Assembly (NCBI RefSeq): GCF_003945385.1
Contig: NZ_AP018920.1
Location: 4,960,001-5,024,000, forward strand
Length of the DNA: 64,000 nt
Direction: 5' to 3'
From: Pseudonocardia autotrophica
GTDB taxonomy: Bacteria > Actinomycetota > Actinomycetes > Mycobacteriales > Pseudonocardiaceae
Within the stretch, counting starts at the first letter, position 1. Each line of letters begins with the position of its first letter. A program made the translations under genes and the position numbers. The notes beneath the pieces were generated by a model. That model saw only the letters and a program-made list of their open reading frames with translations, searched no databases and was not told where the DNA came from. Below, one piece after another: positions 53,701-61,589 of this stretch.

Positions 53701-53942
53701 TGCGCCCCCTCATCACGGCTGACGGCGACCGTATCGGCCACGCCACCGCGGCCTCCCCAAGTGCCCGGGGAGGCGGAAACCGTGGAGCGGGTCGAAGCTG
53801 CGGTGGGGCGATTCGACTCGTACCTGGTATGGATCCGCGATTTCCCGAGGCCCTCGCAGGCCTCGGTCATCGCCGGGCGGCATTCCCAGGCCGGCGTCTG
53901 ACACCGTCGGGGCCACGACTCAGGAGACGAGGCGAGGCTGAC

Positions 53943-54485
53943 ATGGCCGGGGTGATCGTGAGGCGCGCTGAGCCCACGGACGCACGCGCCATCGCGGAGG
54001 TCCATGTCCGGTCGTGGCAGGTCGGGTATCGCGGCCAGCTCCCCGACGACCTCCTGGATTCACTCGACCCGACGGACCGCATCCCGCGCTGGGAGGCGGC
54101 CATCGAGGCGGCGTCGTGGCCGGGCCGCGGGACACTGCTCATCGAGAACCACGACGCCCTGGTCGCCGGATTCGCCCACCTCGGGCCGAGCCGGGATGCC
54201 GACCATGATCCGGGTGCGACCGGCGAGATCGCGTCGTTCTACATCGACCCCATGTCGTGGGGGCGGGGCTTGGGCCGGCGCCTCATGAACGACGCGCTCA
54301 CGGAGCTGAGCAGCCGGTATCGGACCGGGACGCTGTGGGTTCTGGAGAGCAATGCACGGGCTCGGGCGTTCTACGAGGCCACCGGCTGGATCCCCGACGG
54401 CCGGCGCAAGGACGATCTGATGGCCGGGTTCGAGATCCGAGACCTGCGCTATCGGCACGAGCTACGCGCACCCTGTCGCGGCTGA
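53943..54485 (+). CDS. GNAT-family N-acetyltransferase
   Basis: A 180-residue GNAT protein. It starts VIVRRAEPTDARAIAEVHVRSWQVGYRGQLP and has the acetyl-CoA loop SWGRGLGRRLMNDAL and the C-terminal NARARAFYEATGW. The substrate is not evident. ATG 53943 is used with GACGAGGCGAGG upstream. The upstream gap (53701-53942) shows no further gene. Confidence 0.88.
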   Translation: MAGVIVRRAEPTDARAIAEVHVRSWQVGYRGQLPDDLLDSLDPTDRIPRWEAAIEAASWPGRGTLLIENHDALVAGFAHLGPSRDADHDPGATGEIASFYIDPMSWGRGLGRRLMNDALTELSSRYRTGTLWVLESNARARAFYEATGWIPDGRRKDDLMAGFEIRDLRYRHELRAPCRG

Positions 54486-54500
54486 CGCGGGCGCCCGACA

Positions 54501-55088
54501 TCACGATGCGTCCGACGACTCCGACGCGTCGTGCGGCAGCAGCGACTCGGCGAGCCGGCGAGCGACCCGGAACGGCTCCGCACTCTGATCGATGGTGGAC
54601 GTCACGGCGGCACCTTCGAGGAGAACCATCAGCTGGGCAGGAAGTTCCGGGTCGGGCTCCCGCAGAAGATCCACCTGCCTCCGGAGGAAGCTGCGCACCG
54701 CGCTCTTGTGGTGCCGGACGACCTCGCGGGCCGGGTCGTCCGGCCGGGGCAACTCGGCGGCCGCATTGGCGAAGGCGCAGCCGCGGAACCGGTCTCGGGA
54801 CAGCCACGCCTCGTAGGCATCGAACACCGCGAGCACCCGCTCACGGGGTGAGGTGATCGACGCCGTGATCCGGTCGATCTCGCCCTGCCACAGACGATCA
54901 CGCTCGCGCAGGTAGGACACGACCAGTCGCGCCTTGGAACCGAAGTTCGAGTACAGGGCGGTCTTCGTGACGCCGGCCTCGGCGGCGATGGCATCGACGC
55001 CCACGGCATGGATGCCGTCCCGATAGAAGAGCCGGTGCGCCGTCTCCAGCACCTTCGGCCCAGCCCCACCCCGTGCAGTACGTGCCAT
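54501..55088 (-). CDS. TetR-family regulator of the neighbouring MFS transporter
   Basis: A 195-residue intact TetR protein with HTH VLETAHRLFYRDGIHAVGVDAIAAEAGVTKTALYSNFGSKARLV and a C-terminal ligand domain (SRDRFRGCAFANAAAELP). ATG 55088 is chosen because the protein then begins MARTARGG just before the first helix. It diverges from the MFS gene and a 20-base palindrome lies in the gap, so it probably represses that exporter. Confidence 0.9.
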   Translation of the reverse strand: MARTARGGAGPKVLETAHRLFYRDGIHAVGVDAIAAEAGVTKTALYSNFGSKARLVVSYLRERDRLWQGEIDRITASITSPRERVLAVFDAYEAWLSRDRFRGCAFANAAAELPRPDDPAREVVRHHKSAVRSFLRRQVDLLREPDPELPAQLMVLLEGAAVTSTIDQSAEPFRVARRLAESLLPHDASESSDAS

Positions 55089-55180
55089 CGCAGATCCTTG
55101 CCTACCGACCGGTTCCACCGTCGGCATCGAGGCTACCAGCGCCGATGGTGACAAGCATCATCGCCAGCGGCATCTCGTAG

Positions 55181-55204
55181 TAAACGTACCGGTCTGTTTA
55201 GTAT
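55181..55204. promoter_or_regulatory. TetR operator overlapping the MFS promoter
   Basis: TAAAC-GT-ACCGGT-CT-GTTTA (55181-55200) is a 20-base palindrome with 16 matching positions. TAGTAT (55199-55204) is the MFS -10 box, six bases before ATG 55211. Binding would block polymerase. Confidence 0.75.
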
Positions 55205-55210
55205 CGAGGC

Positions 55211-56485
55211 ATGGACACGAGACGCAGCGGCCCTCCCACCGCGCAGAGCGTGCACCGGAGCTGGTGGACGGTCGCCATGCTCGGCGGAGCCGTCATCGCT
55301 CTCTGCTACGGCTTCGCGCGATACGCCTACGGACTGTTCGTACCGCGGTTCAGTGAGACGTTCGATCTCGATCCGGTCGCCGTCGGAGCCCTCTCCGCCG
55401 CATCAACCGTCGGGTACGTCGTCGGCCTGCTCGTCGCTCCGGCCGCGTCCGCCCACTCCGCCCGCGCGACGACCGTCGTCGCGGGCAGCTGCGCGACGAT
55501 CGGGCTGGCAGTCATGGCCGTCGCACCCGGTGTCGTGTCCTTCGCGTCCGGAATCGTCGTCGCCGGTGCGGGCGCCGGGCTGGCGTCACCGGGCGTCGCC
55601 CAACTGATCGTCGAGACGGTCCGACGCGACGCACGCACCCGGGCCCAGACCTGGGCCAACACCGGAACCGGTGCCGGGCTCGCCCTGACCGCGTTCACCC
55701 CGCTGCTCCCGGTCGGCTGGCGACCGATCTGGCTCGGGTTCGCCGTCCTCGCGGCGATCAGCACGGCCGTCGCGGCCTGGTCACTCCCCCGCGCGGCAAG
55801 GAGCGAGCCGGCAACAGGACCGCCGGCAGCGGGCTCACGACCGCGACCGGCGCTGCTCCTTCCGCTCCTGCTCAACTCCGCGCTGCTCGGAGCGGTGAGC
55901 GCCCCCTACTGGACGTTCTCGATATCGCGGGTCGGCGAGGCCGGCCTGAGCCCGGCGGTCGCGACCTGGTCCTGGTGCGCGATCGGCCTCGTCGGCCTGG
56001 CCGGCGGCACCGCGGGACGCGCCGTGGAACGCTACGGGCTGAGAGCCACCGGACTGGCGATCTGGACGACCTGGTCGGCGGGAATCGCGCTGCTCGCGCT
56101 CCCCGCGCCGGGCCCGGTCGGGGCAATGATCTCCGCGGGCGTGTTCGGCGCCGGCTTCATGGCCCTGACCGGACTGTGCATCCTCTGGGGCGCGCGTCTG
56201 TTCCCGGCGGCACCGTCGCAGGGGGTGACCTGGAGTTTTCTCGCCCTCGGCATCGGGCAGACCGCGGGCTCGTCGCTTGCCGGCACGACGGCGGGCCTGC
56301 TCGGCCTCGGCCCGACGTTCGCGCTGACCGGTCTGCTCGCACTCGTCGCGTGGACTCAGATGCATCCTCGGCTCGCCCCGCCCGCGCGAGCCGACGTCGA
56401 CGAGCTGATGCCCACCCCGCCCGCAGCGGCACCGGTTACCCGGTCTGCTGCCGGGCCGGCCCGGGCGCAGGAGAACGACCGATGA
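55211..56485 (+). CDS. MFS transporter (YbfB/YjiJ type)
   Basis: A 424-residue permease with twelve helices. It starts VAMLGGAVIALCYGFARYAYGLFVPRF and has two six-helix halves joined by the SEPATGPPAAGSRPRP loop, as in YbfB/YjiJ proteins. It probably exports a small toxic compound sensed by the divergent TetR protein. It appears to be leaderless. Its 3' end overlaps the antisense MFS fragment. Confidence 0.85.
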   Translation: MDTRRSGPPTAQSVHRSWWTVAMLGGAVIALCYGFARYAYGLFVPRFSETFDLDPVAVGALSAASTVGYVVGLLVAPAASAHSARATTVVAGSCATIGLAVMAVAPGVVSFASGIVVAGAGAGLASPGVAQLIVETVRRDARTRAQTWANTGTGAGLALTAFTPLLPVGWRPIWLGFAVLAAISTAVAAWSLPRAARSEPATGPPAAGSRPRPALLLPLLLNSALLGAVSAPYWTFSISRVGEAGLSPAVATWSWCAIGLVGLAGGTAGRAVERYGLRATGLAIWTTWSAGIALLALPAPGPVGAMISAGVFGAGFMALTGLCILWGARLFPAAPSQGVTWSFLALGIGQTAGSSLAGTTAGLLGLGPTFALTGLLALVAWTQMHPRLAPPARADVDELMPTPPAAAPVTRSAAGPARAQENDR

Positions 56486-56747
56486 CCACCGCCCCGGCGA
56501 TCAGCCCGGCGACGGCGAGGGCAGCGGCGATCAGCAGCATCGAGAGACCGGCTCCCAGCGGACCGATTCCGAGCTCGTCCTGCAGGTAGAAGGTGAACAG
56601 CAGGAACGACGCCGACAACGCACCACTGAGCAGCATCGTCGTCAGGTTCGCCCGGACCCGGTCGGCGAAGAAGACCCACCTCGCCGACCACGATCGCTGC
56701 TCACCGCCGCAACAGGACGCTGACATCGCCGCTCGACATAGGAGCAA
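56436..56747 (-). pseudogene. Fragment of a DHA2-type MFS transporter
   Basis: About 100 codons containing RVRANLTTMLLSGALSASFLLFTFYLQDELG and an LSMLLIAAALAVAGLIAG helix, the middle of an EmrB-like drug transporter. The first seven and last five helices are missing, and the N-terminal 30 residues are unrelated sequence. It overlaps the end of the intact MFS gene. Confidence 0.7.
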
Positions 56748-56766
56748 GTGGACGCCACTACCCCGC

Positions 56767-57708
56767 TCACGTCGCGTGGTGATGGACGAGATGCCGATAG
56801 CGGTGGAACGCCGGCTTGGGTGAGTAGTCGGAGGTCATCAGGCCGAACCCACCGAAGAATGAGCCGTCGTCCGAAGCGTCGCGCAGACTGAAGTGCGTGT
56901 AGGACGTGACGCCCGAACTTGGTTGCACGGCGCTGGCGAACATGGCGTCGAGCACCTCGCTCTGACGCTCGACGCTCCTGCTCGGGCCGGTCGGCCACCC
57001 GTGCTCCGTGAGGTGGATCGGCACGTCGCCGAGACCGGCGGGCGCGAGTGAATCGGTGCGATGCGACAAGAGAAGCCACGTGCAGACCGCGGCCAGATCG
57101 GCGTTCGGGGGTAGTGGCGCGAACACGTCGGGAAAGGCGTCGAGCCCCACGTAGTCCAGATGCCCGGCGACATCCGGACGAACGCTGTCGAGCAGTCGTT
57201 GATAGAAGTGCGGGTCCGCCATGAGCTGGGTGGTGTTGGTCCCGACCAGCACTTCCGGACACGACCGGCGCGTCGCGTTCTTCGCCACCGGGATCGCGGA
57301 CCCCACAGCCTCCAGGACTCGGGTGAACGCCCCGTCCAGGACCGGGTTGTCCGTGACGTTGGCCTCCTCACCGATCTGCACGGCGCCGAGAACCGGCCCG
57401 TACTCGGCGATCATGCGCTCCACGAACGCGCAGAACCCGGCGATGTCGCCGGAGACCGACTGGTACTGGAGAACGAGGTCGAGCCGGGTGTTCTCGTTCA
57501 GGTACTGACGGGGCTCATCCGGGTGCCGGACCTGCACGTCCGCGGCCGCACGCTCGTCGGTGAAGTGCGCGTAGGCCCGTACGTGGAACGGCTGGGAGCC
57601 ACGCAAGCGAGCGATCGCCGCGTCGATCGACGGAGGATCGTCACGAATCGGACCGATGATCTCCCCGTCCCCGCCGACAGGGCCGCCCGGATAGATGCCA
57701 CACCGCAT
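56767..57708 (-). CDS. Glycoside hydrolase-like TIM-barrel protein
   Basis: A 313-residue barrel protein starting MRCGIYPGGPVGG. The acid/base candidate Glu114/Glu115 sits in AVQIGEEANVTDN and the nucleophile candidate Glu235 in HLTEHGWPT, the spacing of clan GH-A glycosidases. No signal peptide. ATG 57708 follows AAGGAGG. It diverges from a PadR gene with a perfect palindrome between them. Third positions look less GC-rich than in the core block, suggesting transfer. Substrate unknown. Confidence 0.75.
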   Translation of the reverse strand: MRCGIYPGGPVGGDGEIIGPIRDDPPSIDAAIARLRGSQPFHVRAYAHFTDERAAADVQVRHPDEPRQYLNENTRLDLVLQYQSVSGDIAGFCAFVERMIAEYGPVLGAVQIGEEANVTDNPVLDGAFTRVLEAVGSAIPVAKNATRRSCPEVLVGTNTTQLMADPHFYQRLLDSVRPDVAGHLDYVGLDAFPDVFAPLPPNADLAAVCTWLLLSHRTDSLAPAGLGDVPIHLTEHGWPTGPSRSVERQSEVLDAMFASAVQPSSGVTSYTHFSLRDASDDGSFFGGFGLMTSDYSPKPAFHRYRHLVHHHAT

Positions 57709-57718
57709 GGAGCCTCCT

Positions 57719-57734
57719 TGGTCTATTTAGACCA
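57719..57734. promoter_or_regulatory. PadR operator TGGTCTA-TT-TAGACCA
   Basis: A perfect 7+2+7 palindrome next to the glycosidase ribosome site and just before the PadR -10 hexamer. It can serve both divergent genes. Confidence 0.75.
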
Positions 57735-57735
57735 G

Positions 57736-57741
57736 TACCAT
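57736..57741 (+). promoter_or_regulatory. -10-like TACCAT, leaderless start of the PadR gene
   Basis: TACCAT ends six bases before GTG 57748, directly behind the palindrome. Confidence 0.45.
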
Positions 57742-57747
57742 AGCCTC

Positions 57748-58287
57748 GTGCCCGCATCGATGCTCGACAACCCGGCGATCACCTCGCTCCTGGGCCTGCT
57801 CGTCGAGCGACCGCTCCACCTCTACGCCCTGTCGAAGGAACTCCCGCGACGTCTCGACGCGTCCGGCCTCCCGACCGGCCGGGGTTCCCTCCGCAATCTG
57901 CTCGTCCGGCTTCACGACATCGGCTGGATCGAGCTCGTCAGACCTGACGCGACGGACGACGTCGCGACCTACCGGACCACCCGGGAAGGCGTCGACGAGC
58001 TCCGGAAACGCGTCCGCTCCCAGGTGGAGGACACGTCCCCCGACCACGACCACTTCATCCAGGCGATCGCGTACATCGGCCTGTTCGAAGCGCAGGAGGC
58101 CTGCCTCCTGCTCGGGCGACGACGCGAGCGACTCGCAACGCACCTCGCCGACGTCACGCGCGAGCACGCCCGGGCGCTGGACGGAGGGCAACCGTGGACG
58201 CACCTCGCCGAGGTCGACTACACGCTCTCCCAGACCGCGGCAGCCATCGCCTGGCTGGATCGCACGATCGACCGGCTCCGGAGTTGA
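57748..58287 (+). CDS. PadR-family transcriptional regulator
   Basis: A 179-residue PadR protein. It has the winged helix NPAITSLLGLLVERPLHLYALSKELPRRLDASG with GSLRNLLVRLHDIGWIELVR, and a C-terminal helical dimer domain (EAQEACLLLGRRRERLATHLADV). GTG 57748 is supported by the -10 hexamer; ATG 57760 is possible. It most likely represses itself and the divergent glycosidase-like gene through the palindrome. Confidence 0.87.
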   Translation: MPASMLDNPAITSLLGLLVERPLHLYALSKELPRRLDASGLPTGRGSLRNLLVRLHDIGWIELVRPDATDDVATYRTTREGVDELRKRVRSQVEDTSPDHDHFIQAIAYIGLFEAQEACLLLGRRRERLATHLADVTREHARALDGGQPWTHLAEVDYTLSQTAAAIAWLDRTIDRLRS

Positions 58288-58399
58288 CCGATCGTGTAGC
58301 GAGTTCGTATCAACTCGACGCCTGGCAACGTCCGACCGCGCGACGCCCCAGCGACAGCCTCAGCCGCCGGCGACCGAGGCCCTGGCCGCGTAGCGACCG

Positions 58400-58792
58400 T
58401 CAGCTCCCGGCCGCGCAGCCCGCGGATTCCTGGTGCGGCAGGCAGTACAACGCGTCGTAGCCGGTGGATACGTCGACCGGTACATGGGTCGTCGCGTGGC
58501 GGATGCCGGTAGGGCCAGGGACTCCGCGCGCCGGTCGCAGGTCGAGCAGGACCGGCTCGCCGCCGAGCCCCGCCGCGGCAACGGCGCGCTCGATGCTGCC
58601 GGGCGCGGGAGCACCGAGGGGCTCGGTGTGGAGTGCGCTCCCATGTCGCTCGGCCTCGTCGAGGGCGAGTCCCGGGGTGGATCCCGCGAGCGCGGTCAGC
58701 CCGATGGCGACGTAGTCGTCGCCGAACTCCTGCGCGAGCCGGGCCGGGTCATCGCCCGGCAGACGGAGCGCCACATCGGGCAACGCAGTCAT
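58400..58792 (-). pseudogene. C-terminal remnant of an erythromycin esterase-family protein
   Basis: A 130-codon frame reading MTALPDVALRLPGDDPARLAQEFGDDYVAIGLTALAGSTPG and ending DVSTGYDALYCLPHQESAG. This resembles the last quarter of erythromycin-esterase family proteins (GDDYVAIG, then PGSIERAVAAAG, LDLRPARG, YDALYCL). The catalytic N-terminal three quarters are absent. Confidence 0.65.
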
Positions 58793-58971
58793 GGAGCGGA
58801 TGATGCAGCCGCCGAGGAGGCCGGGTCGACCGGTTTCTCCGACGGGTGACGATCGACGGAGTCGACTCGACCTGCGCGGGATCAACGCGACCTTCTGGGC
58901 GACCGGGCCGGGACCGGACACGCACGCTCGCTGACACGGCGCTTGCCCACTCGGCGGCCAGATGGCCGGCC

Positions 58972-59166
58972 CTACTGTCGAGCGGACCGGCTGAGCGCAC
59001 CGAACGCGATCGTGCCGATCATGAGGAGCGCTGCGAGCAGCCAGCTGAGCCACTCGTCACTCGCTCATACGAACGCGTTCACGAGTGACAGGCCCAGCGC
59101 TGAGCCCAGAGCGAGCCCACCGACTGTCGGCGCCCACCACTGTGCGGTCGTCCCGGGTCTCGCCAT
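58972..59166 (-). pseudogene. Small two-helix membrane protein gene interrupted by TGA
   Basis: ATG 59166 starts MARPGTTAQWWAPTVGGL and reads through a first membrane helix (GGLALGSALGLSLVNAFV) to TGA at 59065-59067. The same frame resumes at once with ASDEWLSWLLAALLMIG, a second helix, and ends at TAG (58972-58974). Together this is a 64-codon two-helix protein with one nonsense codon. The region lacks any selenocysteine machinery or obvious element. Confidence 0.6.
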
Positions 59167-59333
59167 AGCTCCCACCGGTCCTGTCGCTCCGTGCCCGTCC
59201 CAGGGCCGCAGCGATCGGCGCGCCCTCACTCGACGTCGGAACCCGCATTCCGATCCCGCTCAGCAGCGGCGACACCGCTGCGCAGTCCGACGATCCCATA
59301 CCCGCGAGGGGCCGAGTAACGAGAACCCGCAGC

Positions 59334-59927
59334 TCAGCGGCCCGGATCCACGTAAAGGCTGCGCTTGGAGATGTACTGCACGACCCCGTCCGGCACCAGG
59401 TACCAGACCGGCCGCCCCGCGGCCACGCGCGCCCGGCATTCACTCGACGAGATCGCCATCGCCGGGACCTCGACGGTCGTCACCGATCCCTGGGGCAGGT
59501 GGCCGTCGGCGAGCTCGTAGCCCGGCCTCGTCACCCCGACGAAATGGGCGTGACTGAACAGCTCGTCGACCTTGCGCCAGGACAGGATCTGCTGCAGCGC
59601 ATCGGCACCGGTGATGAAGAACAGCTTCGCCTCGGGCATCGCGGCATGCAGATCGGCGAGGGTGTCCGCGGTGTAGGTGGGGCCGCGGCGGTCGATGTCG
59701 ACCCGGCTGACCGTGAAACGCGGGTTCGACGCGGTCGCCACGACCGTCATCAGATAGCGGTCCTCGGCGGGTGCGACGTCCCGGTCGGTCTTCTGCCAGG
59801 GCTCACCGGTCGGCACGAAGATCACTTCGTCGAGGGCGAACCGGTCGGCCACCTCGCTGGCCGCCACGAGGTGGCCGTGGTGGATGGGATCGAAGGTCCC
59901 GCCCATCACGCCGATCTTCCGCTGCAT
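59334..59927 (-). CDS. nadD: Nicotinate-nucleotide adenylyltransferase
   Basis: Makes deamido-NAD from nicotinate mononucleotide and ATP. The 197-residue protein has the nucleotidyltransferase motif [12 protein letters not shown], the VPTGEPWQK loop and the C-terminal [18 protein letters not shown] 59927 lies six bases after a -10-like TAGTCT that overlaps the alkB stop. In related genomes nadD is directly upstream of rsfS; here it is 32 kb away. Confidence 0.95.
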   Translation of the reverse strand: MQRKIGVMGGTFDPIHHGHLVAASEVADRFALDEVIFVPTGEPWQKTDRDVAPAEDRYLMTVVATASNPRFTVSRVDIDRRGPTYTADTLADLHAAMPEAKLFFITGADALQQILSWRKVDELFSHAHFVGVTRPGYELADGHLPQGSVTTVEVPAMAISSSECRARVAAGRPVWYLVPDGVVQYISKRSLYVDPGR

Positions 59928-59933
59928 CGCCGC

Positions 59934-59939
59934 AGACTA
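59934..59939 (-). promoter_or_regulatory. -10-like TAGTCT, leaderless start of nadD
   Basis: On the minus strand TAGTCT lies six bases before ATG 59927 and overlaps the alkB TAG stop. Confidence 0.4.
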
Positions 59940-60569
59940 TGTCGCGGCCCCGGCCTGTTGCAGCCCCGGTGCTCCCGGATAGAGATGCCGGAACTGCACG
60001 CTGATCCGCGGCCCGGACACGGCCATCTTCGGCACGCTGTGCTGCCACGTCCGCTGACAGCTCCCACCCATCACCAGCAGGTCACCCGACGCCAGCGGGA
60101 ACGACACCGACGCCCCGCCGCCGGTGGGCCGCAGCCGCAGCGGGCGGGTCGCGCCCAGCGACACCAGCGCGACGACCGCCTCGGGCCGCTCCCGCGCGAC
60201 CCGGTCGCCGTGCCACGCGACGCCGTCGGCCCCGTCGCGGTAGAGGTTCACGCCGATCTGGGTGAACCGCACGCCGTAGCTCGCGCCGAGATCGGCCGCC
60301 ATGTCCCGCAGGCGTCGCGGTGGCCCGTCGGGCATGTCCGGAGTCCAGCGGTGGGTCAGTCGCGGCTCGTCGACCATCCGGTCGTACATCCGGCGCCGGT
60401 GCCCGCGGAACGGGACCGAGCGCCGCAGGTGATCGAACAACGCATCCGGCTCGGGCACCCAGCCGGGCGTCACATCCACCCACGCCCCGTGCGCGAGCTC
60501 GTGCCGGAACGCCGGCGCCGGCTCGCACTCGACGGAGGCGAACAGCGATCCCTGCCAGCAGGCGTCCAC
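59937..60569 (-). CDS. alkB: AlkB-type 2-oxoglutarate/iron dioxygenase
   Basis: Repairs alkylated bases (1-methyladenine, 3-methylcytosine) in DNA or RNA by oxidative demethylation. The 210-residue protein has the iron ligands His-x-Asp in AWHGDR and His in TWQHSVPK. The 2-oxoglutarate arginines lie in RISVQFR. The N-terminal nucleotide lid includes RRMYDRMVDEPRLTHRW. GTG 60569 lies seven bases after a -10-like TAGGCT. Confidence 0.92.
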   Translation of the reverse strand: MDACWQGSLFASVECEPAPAFRHELAHGAWVDVTPGWVPEPDALFDHLRRSVPFRGHRRRMYDRMVDEPRLTHRWTPDMPDGPPRRLRDMAADLGASYGVRFTQIGVNLYRDGADGVAWHGDRVARERPEAVVALVSLGATRPLRLRPTGGGASVSFPLASGDLLVMGGSCQRTWQHSVPKMAVSGPRISVQFRHLYPGAPGLQQAGAAT

Positions 60570-60576
60570 CCGGCGG

Positions 60577-60582
60577 AGCCTA
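60577..60582 (-). promoter_or_regulatory. -10-like TAGGCT, leaderless start of alkB
   Basis: On the minus strand TAGGCT ends seven bases before GTG 60569. Confidence 0.4.
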
Positions 60583-60631
60583 CCTCGAATCGAACAGAAG
60601 TTCGAGCACCTCGCCTGGGACGATCTTCGTC

Positions 60632-61294
60632 ATGACCTCGCCGACACCGCGCACCGAGGGTGCCGTGCTGTCCTACCTCGGGCTCCGGCGGGCGGTCGGC
60701 GTGATCGGGATCGCGCTGCCGTTCGTGCTGGTGGCCGGGGACCTGGCACTCGGCGGCGACGGGCTGCGCGACTCGATCAGCCGGTACTACTTCTCCCCCG
60801 TGCGCGACGTCTTCGTGGGCAGCATGTGCGCGGTCGGCGTCTTCCTCTACTGCTACCGCTACGACCGGCCGGACCGGCTGCTGGCGAACGTCACCGGCAC
60901 GGCGGCGATCGCGGTCGCACTCCTGCCCACCCGCCCCGAGACCGGTGCGACGACGGCCGAGATCGTCGTCGGATGGCTGCACCTGGTGGCGGCCGCGATC
61001 TTCTTCGTCGGGCTCGCGGTGTTCTGCCTCGACCTGTTCACCCGTGGCGAGGCGGGCAACCCGCGCAAGGCCGCGCGCAACCGGGTCTACCGGATCTGCG
61101 GCTGGACGATCATCGCCTGCCTGGCGCTCGCGGCGCTCGACGCCGCGTTCCTGCCGGACGCGCTCGCCACCCGCTGGAACACCCTGTTCTGGCTGGAGGC
61201 GATCGCGATCGTGGCGTTCGGCGTCGCGTGGTTCGTCAAGGGCGACACCGTGCTGCGCGATCCTCCGTCGTCGGATCCGGCGCCGGCCGTCTGA
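60632..61294 (+). CDS. Uncharacterised six-helix membrane protein
   Basis: A 220-residue membrane protein. It begins LSYLGLRRAVGVIGIALPFVLVAG and contains SISRYYFSPVRDVFVGSMCAVGVFLYCYRYDRPD, a pattern I recall from hypothetical proteins of many bacteria (DUF998/Frag1-like layout). Function unknown. ATG 60632. A hairpin follows. Confidence 0.7.
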   Translation: MTSPTPRTEGAVLSYLGLRRAVGVIGIALPFVLVAGDLALGGDGLRDSISRYYFSPVRDVFVGSMCAVGVFLYCYRYDRPDRLLANVTGTAAIAVALLPTRPETGATTAEIVVGWLHLVAAAIFFVGLAVFCLDLFTRGEAGNPRKAARNRVYRICGWTIIACLALAALDAAFLPDALATRWNTLFWLEAIAIVAFGVAWFVKGDTVLRDPPSSDPAPAV

Positions 61295-61310
61295 CCCCGC
61301 CCAGGAGAAC

Positions 61311-61349
61311 GGGCCGGTCCGGAGGCCCCCTCGTATCCGGAACCGGCCC
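61311..61349. terminator. Hairpin after the membrane protein gene
   Basis: GGGCCGGTCCGGA (61311-61323) pairs with TCCGGAACCGGCCC (61336-61349) except for one bulged base, with a 12-base loop. Confidence 0.7.
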
Positions 61350-61368
61350 GCCCACCGGAGCGATCGGC

Positions 61369-61536
61369 TCAGCCGACCGGACCGGTAGCCATCTCCCCAC
61401 CCGTGATCAGCTCGAGCACGCCGGCGAGCAGCTCGGGCAGCGGGGACCCCTTCCCGTGGCCGTACTCGTTGATCGACAGACCGTCGCAAACGGCCTTGCC
61501 GGGGTAACGAGAGCCGCGCCCGGTTGCTACGGAGCG
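61369..61536 (-). pseudogene. Protein-like remnant without a start codon
   Basis: A 55-codon open frame between two stops on the minus strand contains KAVCDGLSINEYGHGKGSP and PELLAGVLELITGGEMATG. It looks like the C-terminus of a real protein but lacks ATG, GTG or TTG starts. I do not recognise the family. Probably a decayed gene end. Confidence 0.4.
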
Positions 61537-61589
61537 TCACCCGATCGCGTCACGCTCCGAGGTCGTCGCAGGTGACTCCGGGGGTGAGG

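Noticed and set aside
59065..59067. Selenocysteine recoding of TGA
   Set aside because: No selenocysteine context or insertion element evident; a nonsense mutation is simpler.
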